Origin: Purshia tridentata
Lineage: Eukaryota > Streptophyta > Magnoliopsida > Rosales > Rosaceae
Direction of reading: 5' to 3'
DNA: 64,000 nt
Assembly (NCBI GenBank): GCA_003254885.1
Contig: QANT01005191.1
Coordinates: forward strand, 18,468-82,467
Within the stretch, counting starts at the first letter, position 1. Each line of letters begins with the position of its first letter. The notes beneath the pieces are model-generated. The model ran no database searches and had not been told where the DNA came from. It was given only the letters and a program-made list of their open reading frames with translations. A program made the position numbers and the translations under genes. This document shows, piece by piece, positions 49,540 to 60,188 of this stretch.

Positions 49540-51116
49540 GGCTGTAAATTGTCTTCATGCACGAGGGTTTTTATTTTTTTATTTTTTTTATCTCTCTTTG
49601 TGTGATGGGCCCTGTTGAATGTAAACTTTACTTTTAACATTCAAATATGTTCTCACTCTATTTGTGATGGTTAGTGAGCTATCTGTTCTATTAAATTAGA
49701 AAAATAGAAAAAAATTGTACCTCGTGCAGATATCTTATTTTTGTATTTGTGCCATGGCTTCCATGATAATTGTGTGGAGAGCAGAAAGCAAAAGCAAAAC
49801 CAATGCAACAGAATAAGTAATGTATCTGTATTTTTTATAAGTAAACTAGTAATTATTTCTACCTAAAATTACTCTTAAAAATTCTTTTGTTATTTACTAA
49901 TATTAAATTAAAAATGTCATTTGGTTTAAGTGGAAGCATTCAGTTTCTCTGGGCCTTAGCTCCAGTGGTATTGGGGTGAGGATAAATCCAAGCTTTAAAC
50001 AAACAAAAAAAAAAAAAAACATTTCGAGAGACCCATGTGAAGGTCCATTGTACTACTCACATTTTTAGATATCATTAATTTTCTAAACTACTCAAGGACT
50101 TAGTAAGCTTAGCTAGGAGTGAAACAAAATCGACAACAACCTCTTTGTGATAATCTTCGGGAAGTTCCAAATGGTTATCCCATTTTCCTTGATCATAACA
50201 TTAATCTTCACACAAGTTTATATGCGAAAGGTATAAACCAAAAAAAAACAATGGTCTCTGATATTAATCAATTTTAAAAATTGTATAGAAAGCAAGATAA
50301 ATGAGGGAGTGCATGTGACATGCATGCATTACAAAATATATTGGGCTCTAACTGACATATATAGGCACTATAGGAAAATCATTAATTGGGATTGTTGATG
50401 TCTTCTTCAAAAAAAGCTTCGTTATTTTCTGGGAGATTAGACTCTTCTAGCTGTGATCTCACACTTTTCCTTTTTTGGCATTGTATCGTGCAAGAATTTC
50501 ATTCGCTACTCATTTAATCAGCTTAGGAACCAGATAGAGGCACTGATTTGGTGGGAAGAGTAGTATAGATGTTAGAGGCGGAATACTCCCTCATTCTCAT
50601 ATTATCTGATTCTTTGTGGAGCTTATGGAAGTAAAATTTTACAAGTGCAAAACTCGATATTTTGGATTACAACCTAGGTGAGAAATATTGACCTTGTGTA
50701 CAACCTACTGAAACTTTCAGATACATACAAAAATATAACATGCCCATGAGTATGCTGTTAAAGCCCTGAGTTCGTAGAGTTGGTAATCTGCTTATGCTGC
50801 TTTGATATAACCCAAGGCCTCTGGGATTCAGATTTTGAGTTGCTCATTGCCATGACACATAATGGACTTGTAATTATTGTATGCGTTGTAGAATTGGAAA
50901 TAACTGCGATATCATAATTTACATCATGCATAAAATAGTAGGAACTTATCAGTATCTTTCCTAGATTCATCAGGCAGAAAAACAGAGGATGACTCTTCAT
51001 AGTAGGCCTCTAACATATGTTAGTTTTGTACTTAATTGATAGATGAAACAATTGAGACCTTTTCCAATAGAAAATCATAAAAGAAACTTCCAAACTAAGG
51101 TAACAGGATGGATGGA
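49540..51116. other. Intergenic region, partly duplicated at 53.4-54.2 kb
   Basis: From about 50019 onward this is the 3' flank of the first zinc-finger copy and aligns with 53390-54173; copy A has extra segments (for example 50310-50380 and 50430-50635) absent from copy B. Just before it, 49955-50015 reads like a decayed SINE (GGCCTTAGCTCCAGTGGTA ... poly-A). No gene seen. Confidence 0.5.
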
Positions 51117-51575
51117 TCAGAGTCGAAGATTAAAGTCTAGCTTGCATGGCTCTGACTGTGGCCCTAATACTTGTGGATCCAAGCGGAAGCTGCCTGGCCA
51201 CATCGAATCCATTACATTGTCCTGTGTAAAAGGCATCATGCTAAACCTTGTATTGGCATCATTGAATCTTGCCGCAAGTGCAGTTTCGTCTCTGCTTGGC
51301 TGGTGCACAAGTGAGTGGGGTTGAACGCCGAGGGATCTAACCATGGAAGCATTGAAGGGCATGCCCATCATTGACATCATTCTTTGGGACTGGTATCTTC
51401 TGGCTGCACCTCTCTCTCTTTTGTGGGCGTTCTGGTGACCCCCCAATGCCTGTGAGCTGAAGAACTTCCTCATGCAGAAGTTGCAGGAAAAAACCTTGCC
51501 AGAAGCTGGTCTTGACTGTGAGTCTGTGTCTTCGTCTGTTGAGAGCAAATTCCCACTTAGGCTCAGCTTCAGCCA
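51117..51575 (-). pseudogene. C2H2 zinc-finger gene copy A, 5'-truncated, with altered EAR motif
   Basis: From TGG at 51575 to TGA at 51117 this aligns codon for codon with copy B (54174-54632): WLKLSLSG, then the finger [20 protein letters not shown] with its plant QALGGH core, then the [19 protein letters not shown] segment, and the C-terminus. No frameshift or stop occurs, but homology to copy B ends abruptly at TGG. Upstream, TTTGTAG looks like a splice acceptor, and I found no in-frame ATG before the finger. The tail reads LDFNLRL where copy B has LDLNLRL, so one leucine of the EAR repression motif is replaced. It may be a truncated pseudogene, or use a novel upstream exon near 52.1-52.3 kb. 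Such proteins are usually nuclear repressors. Confidence 0.7.
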
Positions 51576-54173
51576 CTACAAATTATAAAAAAAATTTAGC
51601 ATAAAATGGACAAACAAAGTTAGCATAATGAAGTATGCTTGGTTTCTAAGAAAATGGGAAAAGTACAAAAGGCAGCAACAAACAAAAACAAGGTCCAAAT
51701 ATTCCTCCATTTCTCAGCTACCAAACAAATGAAACTGACACGCAGAAAGAGGAAGAACAAAATTACCCAAGTTTTTTGAGTTTGTTAACTAGTTATTCAA
51801 CAGCTACTTGAAAGCCAAAAAGTCTAAATGGAACCTAAAAATCTAACCGCAAAGCAAATGTGTGTATGTTTTTTGACAAAATTTTGTTTTTTAATTTTTA
51901 AAAAGAAAATGTGTTCAGTGTCACAGCTAGCTACACAGGGAGAGTGAGAGAGGAAGAGAGACTGAGCGGTCTCTCGCATTCTCTCCCCGTTAAATTTCCC
52001 AGCAAACCAAAAGACCCAATTTTTCCGTCCCTTTTTCTCACCAACCAAACACCGTACAACAAAATGCAAGCAAATAAGAGTAAAACTCACCACAAATTTT
52101 CGATTCCTCCGTACTCTGACACTGTGTGTTTTGAGCCCAAAACCCTCTTTAAGTCCAGCAAAAAGAAACAAAGAAAAAATGGGTTTTTCAACGGAGAGAG
52201 AGCTCCGTTCAGCAAAGCTTTTCAAAGCAAAATTTCAGTTTTTCCAGTGACACAAAAACAAAAAGGGGCTACACTCACTCACTGTAAGAAACTATCTGAT
52301 CAGAGAGTGTGAGATGGTGTGAGAGAGTGAGAAATGAGCTTTGCGTGAAGAGCAGAGAATTAAAAAGGTGGTTGGCTTTTTAACACACATTGTCCATTTT
52401 GTTTTGTAATTTTGGTTGCTCAACAAACCAAGGGCAAAAATGAGAGTGCACAAGAAACTAACTCTTGAAAGCTGACTTCATTGGTTAGATATTTACAAGC
52501 TGGATTGGAAATTACTAGAATCTCTTCCAAGCCAGGTTAAATTTCACTTTTAATTCCTGTAATTTTAGTTAAATTTCACTTTTATTCTTATAATTTTGAT
52601 GGATTGTTATAAAATATAATACTAATCTTGTATTTTACAAAATGAACAACAAATGATGCATTTCTTTTTTTAGTATATGTTTTGAGGTAAAAGAAAAAAA
52701 CTATGATCCCAAGACTTCCTAGCTTGCTAGGGAGCAAGTAATAATCTAAATTGCTTGGCAGAGCTATTATGATCATTGACTCATAGTGGATTCATGCATG
52801 CTACCTAATATACACAAATCAATTATGTGTCTTTTGCTTAGAATTGAGTGGGGGCATATCCATAATTTCAATGAAAGGGTCAAAGGTACTGATTTTTTTT
52901 TCTTTGGGTCAATATCGACCTGCCAATTGTCTGCCAAGCCAGCTTGATGAATTTTGGCATTTTTCCAAATAGTGAAAGCTTTTAGAGTCACGGGCCAAGC
53001 ATGCTTTCCCAAAACATAATGAAATCATTAATCACGGATGGGGTTTTTTTCCAAATGGTGACTGTATGGTGGTGGACGAATCGAGATGCTAATAAAGGAT
53101 GAAGCATAACCAACCTTTTGAGTTTTCTAGCTAGGAGGGCCATTGGCATTGAATTGGATGTCAAATACCATTAGAAACTTAGTTGCCTCCTTTTATTAAA
53201 CAAATGCCAGACAATCCAAAATGAAGTCCGAGGTGTCCTCTAGCCTACAAAGCCCAAATCTAATTCGTGTCCCAAGTAAGCAATATTAGCAGTTGCAAAA
53301 GAAATGGGCTTTATGGGCTCTTTATGAGCTAGAAGCCATAAAGCCTTGCTTCTAGCCCCTAAAACCACTTATCTACATCCTCACATTTTTAGAGAGACCC
53401 TTGGGAAGGTCCATTGTACTACTCACATTTTAGAGATAATTAATTTCTAAACTACTCAGGGACTTGTTATGCTTAGTTAGGAGTGAAACAAAATCGACCA
53501 CAGTCTCTTTGTGGTAATCTACAGGAAGTTCCAAATGGTTATCCCATTTTTCTTGATCATAACATTAGTCTGATCAACACAAGTTTGTATGCGAAAGAAT
53601 AAACCGAAAGAAACAATGGTCTCTGATGTCGGTCAATTTTAAAAATTGTATAGGAAGCAAGATAAATGATTAATTGGTATTGTTGATGTCTTCTTCGTAC
53701 AAGTGCAAAATTCGATCTTTTGGATTACAGCATAGGTGTGAAATCTTGACCTTGTGTGTGTACAACCTTCTGAAACTTTCAAATACAAACAAGAATATAA
53801 CATGCCCAATCTGTTAAATCTCTGAGTTTGTAGAGTTGGTAATCTGCTTATTGCTGCTTTGATATAACTCAAGGCCTCTGGGATTCAGCTTTTGAGTTGC
53901 TCATTGCCATGACACATAATCGACTTGTAATTATTGTGTGCATTGTGGAATTGGAAATAGCTGCGATATCATAATTTACATCATGCATAAAAGAGTATGA
54001 ACTTCTCAGTAACTTCTCTAGATTTATCAGGCAGAAAAACAGAGGATGACTCTCCATATATAGTAGGCCTCTAACCTATGTTAGTTTTGTACTTGATAGA
54101 TAAAATAATTGAGGCCTCTTCCTATAGAAAGTCATAAAGGAAAGTTCCAAACTAAGGTAGCAGGATAGATGGG
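51576..54173. other. Spacer between the zinc-finger copies
   Basis: 51.9-52.35 kb is pyrimidine-rich on the minus strand and has a strong donor-like GTGAGT (minus strand, near 52095), resembling a 5'UTR exon and leader intron for copy A. 52.4-53.39 kb is AT-rich without features. 53390-54173 is the 3' flank of copy B and matches the copy A flank. Confidence 0.45.
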
Positions 54174-54695
54174 TCAGAGTCGAAGATTTAAGTCTAGCTT
54201 GCATGGCTCTGACAGTGGCCCTAATACTTGTGGATCCAAGCGGAAGCTGCCCGGCCACATCGAATCCATTACATCGTCCAGCGTAAAAGGCATCATGCTA
54301 AACCTTGTATTGGCATCATTAAATCTTGCTGCAAGTGCAGTTTCGTCTCTGCCTGGCTTGTGCACAAGTGAGTGGGGTTGAACGCCGAGGGATCTAACCA
54401 TGGAAGCATTGACAGGCAAACCCATCATTGACATCATTCTTTGGGACTGGTATTTTCTGGCTGCACCTCTCTCTCTTTTGTGGGCGTTCTGGTGACCCCC
54501 TAATGCCTGTGAGCTGAAGAACTTCCTCATGCAGAAGTTGCAGGAAAAAACCTTGCCAGAAGCTGGTCTTGGCTGTGAGTCTGTGTCTCCCTCTGTTGAG
54601 AGCAAAATCCCACCTAGGCTCAGCTTCAGCCACTCTTCTGGATTATGATCTTCACCTAGTATTATTTCACTTGCTGCTTCTCCCTGGGAAATCAT
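54174..54695 (-). CDS. Single C2H2 zinc-finger repressor, copy B (ZFP-type with EAR motif)
   Basis: The frame from ATG at 54695 (MISQGEAASEIILGEDHNPE) to TGA at 54174 gives about 173 residues. It has one C2H2 finger (CNFC...HQNAH) containing QALGGH, the plant Q-type signature. A basic stretch [16 protein letters not shown] follows, and a perfect C-terminal LDLNLRL EAR motif that recruits TOPLESS-type co-repressors. An alternative 5' structure exists: ATG at 54986 (MEVGNPKPYKDNSEDDIRIN) to a good donor at 54887 (CACAAG|GTAGGG), which joins in frame only through an acceptor at TACTAG|GTGAAG near 54670; the stronger-looking acceptor (TTTCCCAG) would break the frame. The start is therefore unsettled. 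The family includes ZFP-type regulators of trichome, hormone and development genes; the exact ortholog is not recognised. Confidence 0.8.
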   Translation of the reverse strand: MISQGEAASEIILGEDHNPEEWLKLSLGGILLSTEGDTDSQPRPASGKVFSCNFCMRKFFSSQALGGHQNAHKRERGAARKYQSQRMMSMMGLPVNASMVRSLGVQPHSLVHKPGRDETALAARFNDANTRFSMMPFTLDDVMDSMWPGSFRLDPQVLGPLSEPCKLDLNLRL

Positions 54696-55482
54696 TTTAG
54701 GTGAGTGTGTCAAAAAGAAGTTGATGAATTCAAGGCTGTGGTGTGGTTATAATTAATGGACTGTTTGAAGGGTTAGATCAAAGAGGAACAGAGAAAAAAG
54801 GGGAAAGGAATAGAGAGAAGCATTAGAATATAGAGTGGGGAGTGCCTGTTTTTTATTTCATCTCATCTAAATGCAGAGGCCCCTACCTTGTGATGCTGAT
54901 GCTGATGCTTGGTGCTCCAGGGGACAATTAATTCTTATGTCATCTTCACTGTTGTCCTTGTAAGGCTTAGGATTCCCCACTTCCATCGATCTCCTTTTTC
55001 TGTCCTCAAATGACACCAACTTTACATGCTTCCTTCTTGAGTAACTGAAGAATCACGAGGTTGACAATCCTTCAACAATTTCATCAATAGTCAAATCATA
55101 TACCAAAATTCATTTGAAGTGCTTGCCACGGTTGCTTCTTATCCACCAAGTAAACAAATGGATTTTTGTTTAACATATGTGGCTTTATATCGTGTATGAT
55201 GATTCCAAGTGTTTTTGTTGTATTAAACAGCTGAGAGGGGCTAAATTGCATCAGAAGTACGTGCTGATGATACTGTTCAAAATAAAGTGACAATTGAACA
55301 ATAGGGACTAAAATGGGCAATAATTGCACATGAACGTATATTTGTTGTTAAAATTGAAACACTTTAGTCCCTATTTTCTAATTATTATCCGTTTTTGTAT
55401 AACTAATATTAATCTTTATTATCCATTTTGTTGTGGGGACACTTCAACATTTATTCCGAACATCATAAATAGCTACTGTTCT

Positions 55483-55767
55483 TCAGTTTTCCTCTTCTTC
55501 TGTTTTTTTTTCAAAATCTTCCTCCATAATTCCTCCATAAATACCAATAGTAATTAGAAGGAACGGTTTCATCCGTGTCGACCAAAGTAAATAATTGGAA
55601 TCAGTAAGCTTGAGAAAAGTGGCGACATTAGGGCCAGGGAGAAGAGAGGCATCAGTAGTCGACATGGAGAGAGAGGGGAAGTTGGCAACTGGGGTTGGGA
55701 AAAAAAAAAAAAAAAAAANAAAAAAAAAAAAGGAGGCTAGAGAAGAAAACCTAGGCGACTGATACCA
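55483..55767 (-). mobile_element. Copia-type retrotransposon remnant: primer-binding site and gag start
   Basis: On the minus strand, TGGTATCAG at 55767-55759, complementary to the 3' end of initiator tRNA-Met, directly follows the LTR end. After a poly-A/T tract with one N, a frame reads MSTTDASLLPGPNVATF and LTDSNYLLWSTRMKPFL, the N-terminal signature of Copia gag polyproteins. Similarity stops soon after; no protease, integrase or reverse transcriptase remains. Confidence 0.75.
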
Positions 55768-55935
55768 TGTGAACTTTTGTATTTCCTTAAACAAATAATA
55801 GATGTACAAGAGTATTTATAATAGACATATTACATATACAAAGGATTAACTTGAGCCCAAAGAAACTACTCCTAAATACATAAGGAAACCCAAATAGACT
55901 AGGAACCTAAAGCTACCAGATGTCGTTCATTAACA
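55768..55935 (-). mobile_element. Short LTR (about 168 bp) of the Copia remnant
   Basis: Read on the minus strand it begins TGTTAATG and ends TTCACA, giving TGT...ACA termini, and contains TATAAATACTCTTGTAC like an LTR promoter. It abuts the primer-binding site exactly. No partner LTR was found on the other side. Confidence 0.7.
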
Positions 55936-57831
55936 AAAGTCTAGGTTGTCAAAAGATAGTCCACTCATATAAAATAAAAAATAAAAAAATTCCCTAGTAT
56001 ATATACACAATGTATTTATTTAATTATGTGACATGAGCATGTGATGAGAGAGACATATAGGTAGTATGTTACATGGAAGTTTTACTTTTACTCCACTCCC
56101 TACATATAGGACATAAATTGTTAACTCTTCTGCAGTGATTAGTAAACCCTTTCATACCAAGTTGGTATAAATATAATTTACCTTAAAGATAGCACCAACC
56201 AGAAAAATATGTGCAGTTCTGAGTGGAGATGAGTGAATGATAAGCTTCAGAACTCTGAATTAGTGTCTAGTGAATTGCCTTATGATTTGATGTATTGTGG
56301 GGGGGTCCCTTTGGGGCCCAGAGAATTGGCAATAATGCCTAAAAAAGTAGCAATTAGCAAACCAGATGGGTGGTTTCTTGCCTAGCAAATTTCATAGTGT
56401 CTTCTTTCAGACAATAGTATCTATGTGGGTGTCTTCATGTTGAGGCTTCTTGATGTCCTTTTTGGAAGTGGGCAATGTACATGTACAGTAGGAGAAGTGC
56501 ATTAGGAGCCACTTGTACAGTTGTACTTGCATTCAGTCGTTTTGTGACATTAATTGACACAATGAATTCTGAACTTTATGTGTGTAAATATTAGTGGAAT
56601 CTCTCCTCTCTCTGTCTCTGCATCAAAAAAATTAATTTTCACTTGGTAAAATATAAGCATGGATGCCACCTCCAGGTGAAAACTTTCTCCTTCTTTTCCA
56701 TATACAATTCAATTGGTTTGGTTATTTCTTTGGAGTGTAGATGAATTGAAGTGGGGGATCCTTCTTTCTTGCGGAGAGAAATTACAGAAAAATAAAGGGG
56801 GAGCTTTTTGTGTAAGAAGGGTCTCACTAATTGGTGTGAGAGCCCCTTTTGTTTTTCCGTAACTTCTTTATGCCGGAGAGAAAAATCCTTAAAGTGAGAG
56901 AAAAGAAGTTAAACATTCTCTCTCTAAATTGTAATGGGTTTTTATAATACAGAAAAATTTGTTTCAATCATTCTTTTGTATTTGCTTTTTGATGAAAAAA
57001 AATTATTTCTTGTAATTTGGCTATGTGAATGTGCCTTGCCTATTTATTCAACGAATAAATTATTTAAGGGTGATGGGAAGTGGTCAAGTGGGTTTGCCCA
57101 ATTTCGGAACTCTACTTTTCCTAACTTTAGTTCAAAGCAGTTCTTTCCTAGAGCCACTAATGGAATCCATAAATCAAAAGGCTGCTTTTGCAGTGCAAGT
57201 GCAACTTTATGTAGATTATATTTTGTGGTCCTGTTTTCTTCATCTTAAGTTTCTTAGATAAGTATTGTCGTCTGATAAATAATGTGTCGATTATTAGATA
57301 AGTTGTAAAAGACATTCAAACAGATCTAACAGTCTGCTGGACATAGTGAAAAAATAATCTCGTCAAGATCTAAGAGTTATGTCGACCACACGTGTCTAAA
57401 TTTTTTCTTTCGCAGATAGTAAGTCCACAATGTGTACAACGAGAGCTACTTGAAAAGTTTACTAGTATGAACTGAATTTGCATCTTTGTCTGGCTGACAT
57501 TAACAGTGAGCTTCCACTCTTTTTTGTTTAATCAACATTTGCCATGGGTGCACACTAGAATAATGAAGAGGTTTTTCTCATAAGTTGGCATGTACAAAAC
57601 AAACGTAAACAAACATTTAAGTAATCATCACTTTTTGAAGTTATTAGTGAGTTTTGTAATTAATTATCACCAAAACTAAATTAAAATTATTACTGTAGAC
57701 ATGCGAAATGAAATCAATAAAGTAAAACGAAGTCAGTGATAACTATATTCCATTGCAACCAAGATATTAAATATTGAGGATAACATATATAATAAGGGTA
57801 TGAAATAAAGAAATTAAAAACAGTTGAATAT

Positions 57832-57933
57832 GTCGACATACTTGAGCAATGTTGAATTCGAATGGGTCAATACATCTAAGTAATGTTGAAGTGGAATGAG
57901 TCGACATGTCTAAGAAATATTGAAGTTGAGAGG
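57832..57933. repeat. 34-bp minisatellite, three tandem units
   Basis: Units start at 57832, 57866 and 57900. Each reads about GTC(G/A)A(C/T)A-x-x-x-CT-x-AG-x-AATGTTGAA... with a few changes between units and an exact 34-bp period. Confidence 0.85.
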
Positions 57934-58150
57934 TATTTTATGCCCAAAGAACCGTAGAAGTAATAATGTATGTTCTGGCCCTTTTGGGTTAAAATAGTTA
58001 ATCTCATTAAAACTTGTTATTTTATAAATAAAAAGAGTGGTTTTATTTGCACGCTCCAATTCTTCTCTTTACACACTTTCGTCATTTAATTAGTGAATTT
58101 ACACATTTGGCTCATGTGAAAAGACCCAAAAGGACAATCACAATTGACCT

Positions 58151-58190
58151 TATCTCTCTCTCTCTATAAATATCTCTCTCTCTCTATAAA
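58151..58190. repeat. 20-bp tandem duplication of a CT tract plus TATAAA
   Basis: TATCTCTCTCTCTCTATAAA occurs twice in direct succession (58151-58170, 58171-58190), so two TATA-like boxes each sit behind a CT patch, as in plant core promoters. No gene is evident downstream. Confidence 0.85.
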
Positions 58191-58214
58191 TAGGTGACCA
58201 CTCTGCCTTTGTTG

Positions 58215-58330
58215 AGAGTAATGTGAAACAATGTTACACATCGGAAAACTAAAGCTTAACATTTGTGGTTATAAGATTTTGGGCCTATTCACTCAATGCC
58301 AACTAACAGTTTTAGTTTTGCAAGCAATCC
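58215..58330 (+). mobile_element. Possible TRIM/LTR fragment
   Basis: TGTGAAACAATGTTACACAT followed by CGGAAAACTAAAG, TTTGTGGTTATAAGATTTTG and GGGCCTATTCACTCAATGCC resembles a widespread plant LTR/TRIM sequence carrying a CACATCGGAAAA box. Diverged and short; recognised from memory only. Confidence 0.35.
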
Positions 58331-58467
58331 AAGTGTTGGGCACATAGGTGGATGAGCTCGGTGCTGCACATGGTGGCTAAAAGAAGTTGAAGTCGATGGT
58401 TGGGCTTCGTGAAGCTTGCAGGCTACGAGTGGAGGAAGTTCGGGTGCTGCGGGCCATGGTGGCATAG

Positions 58468-58477
58468 GAGAGAGAGA

Positions 58478-58513
<36 letters not shown>
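58468..58513. repeat. GA microsatellite
   Basis: About 20 GA units. It drives a spurious Ser/Leu-rich frame on the minus strand. Confidence 0.9.
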
Positions 58514-58520
<7 letters not shown>

Positions 58521-59392
58521 GGTATGTGGTAATTGGTAGGGTGTAGGGTGTGTGTTGAGAGATATTAAATTTGATAAAGTGAGAAATGTGTAACGAGAAA
58601 TAGGTGTGTAACGAGGTTTACGGGTGTACAAATAGCACAGCTTTAAAAAGATCTCAAGATTTTAAGTGTGGGATAAATGAACTGTTTCCAATAGTAGTGC
58701 TCTAGGCACACAAAGGAATAACCAAATTTGGCAGTCGTCTGCCTACACATTGGCCACTAATCAATAGAAGACCAAGCACTATTTCAACTCATGTCATGAC
58801 TCATGAACCAGGTTGGAGCTCCCACAAATAAAGAGTGGGCCATGCATGCACAGACCAACAGCGACGCCACTTGTGCTCTTCATTCACAACCTAAGCATCC
58901 CATGTGCTCATTATTATGACATTTACAGTGCATAGTTTTCATGTGATGAGTCACTTATGTATTAAGAGCTATGCAAGATCATTGGAAAAGACATGGAGAT
59001 CTTCAAGGTAATAGTTTTAGAGTGGAGTTGCTATAGCATTTTGTCTTTCGGTTTCAGAGCATCAATGGTCATGAAATGTCCTAGAAGAATGGGGTTAGAG
59101 CCCTAGAAGCTCTGAAACTCTTCAAACAGTAATAACAAATGCTGCAAAATTATCAGAACCGACATATTGTTACCCAAAAGAGCAAATATTAATAAAGGTT
59201 CGTAGTCAACAGCAGGGACTTTGAAACAACCAGTCACAAGACACAGAAATTGACCAAGAATAAGCATCGAAGTTCAGACACCTAGAAATACTAAGTTCTT
59301 ATTATGACCAATGACCAAGTTTCCTAATCCAAAAGCATTCATTCCTACAGGATATATCCAATCTCTACGATCACCGCATTGTATAGTTGCAC

Positions 59393-59426
59393 TCAACTCT
59401 GCTGATCCAGAAGTCCTTTCAAGTCC
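59393..59426 (-). other. Possible alternative last exon of the NFD6-like gene
   Basis: A good acceptor (GCTATGCCATTGCAG) precedes GGACTTGAAAGGACTTCTGG. Joined to exon 1 of the NFD6-like gene it stays in frame and encodes RDLKGLLDQQS followed by a stop. NFD6-like genes commonly have alternative 3' ends, but nothing here proves use. Confidence 0.35.
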
Positions 59427-60063
59427 CTGCAATGGCATAGCAGAGGTGCACAATTGTGTAAGAATTTCAAACTAAATTGGCAGTAATAAATTATGGCTTA
59501 TTCCATGAAATCCAAACATATCAAAAACTTATTCCCCAACTTCATGCTTAAAATAAATACCGTGTATCCAGAATAAAATCCTGAAAAAACTGTTTCACTC
59601 CATGGTTTATTCATAATGTGATGGTATTACTCTTTGAAATTAAAAGCTCAACAGCCAAGCTGATAAAAAAGCATTTTTTCACCAAAAGTTGAGCACAGAA
59701 TAAATGTACTGTTATTGGGTTTTTAAGTGTGAGGAGGGCAGAGTGAAACTGCACCGCAGAATAAATGTACTCTAGCAAAGCATATATGTTTATACCTATA
59801 AAAAAAAAAAAAAGATTCAAAAGGCGATTGCAACAGATTTAATTTAAGATAAAACCATACAAGCTTGAACACAAATATTTCCATTTCCTTTATCACAACA
59901 TGCTTGTGCTATTATTTACTTTGTGACTAATGACAAAAGAAATTTATATAATTAATTAAGGTAAAATATTAGGTAATAAATAAATAATATTAAGAACTTC
60001 CAGATAATAATCAGAATTTTCCTCTAATGATCCATAGGTATAAACATCAACAATTTTGAATTG

Positions 60064-60188
60064 GATTATCTTTTGAGTTTTTTCTGACGGATCAGTCGCT
60101 CAAGATTTTTGGTCTCTACCCGACCAATGAAGAAAATGGGATCACTTCTTATGGACTTGTTGAGAATGATTCTACTCTAGTTCATGGC
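60064..60188 (+). pseudogene. Nuclear-integrated plastid DNA: frameshifted ycf2 fragment
   Basis: One plus frame reads GSVAQDFWSLPDQ then a stop; shifting frame gives NEENGITSYGLVENDSTLVH. Together these match consecutive segments of plastid Ycf2 (SVAQDLWSLP..., ENGITSYGLVENDS...), separated here by a small deletion. The piece lies in AT-rich DNA within the presumed long 3' part of the NFD6-like locus and cannot function as ycf2. The matching was done from memory of the family. Confidence 0.75.

Larger units (their letters stand above)
55936..59392. other. Gene-free region with several simple and tandem repeats
   Basis: No gene recognised. It contains the 34-bp minisatellite, the 20-bp CT/TATA duplication, a TRIM-like patch and a GA microsatellite (listed separately). 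Frames at 56934-57248 and 58377-58631 look random or repeat-driven. Confidence 0.5.

Noticed and set aside
51824-52312. 133-codon frames on both strands at 51.8-52.3 kb
   Set aside because: Low-complexity, pyrimidine-rich DNA without a domain; more like a leader exon and intron.
58377-58631. 84-codon Ser/Leu-rich minus-strand frame
   Set aside because: Its length comes from a GA microsatellite; no family resemblance.
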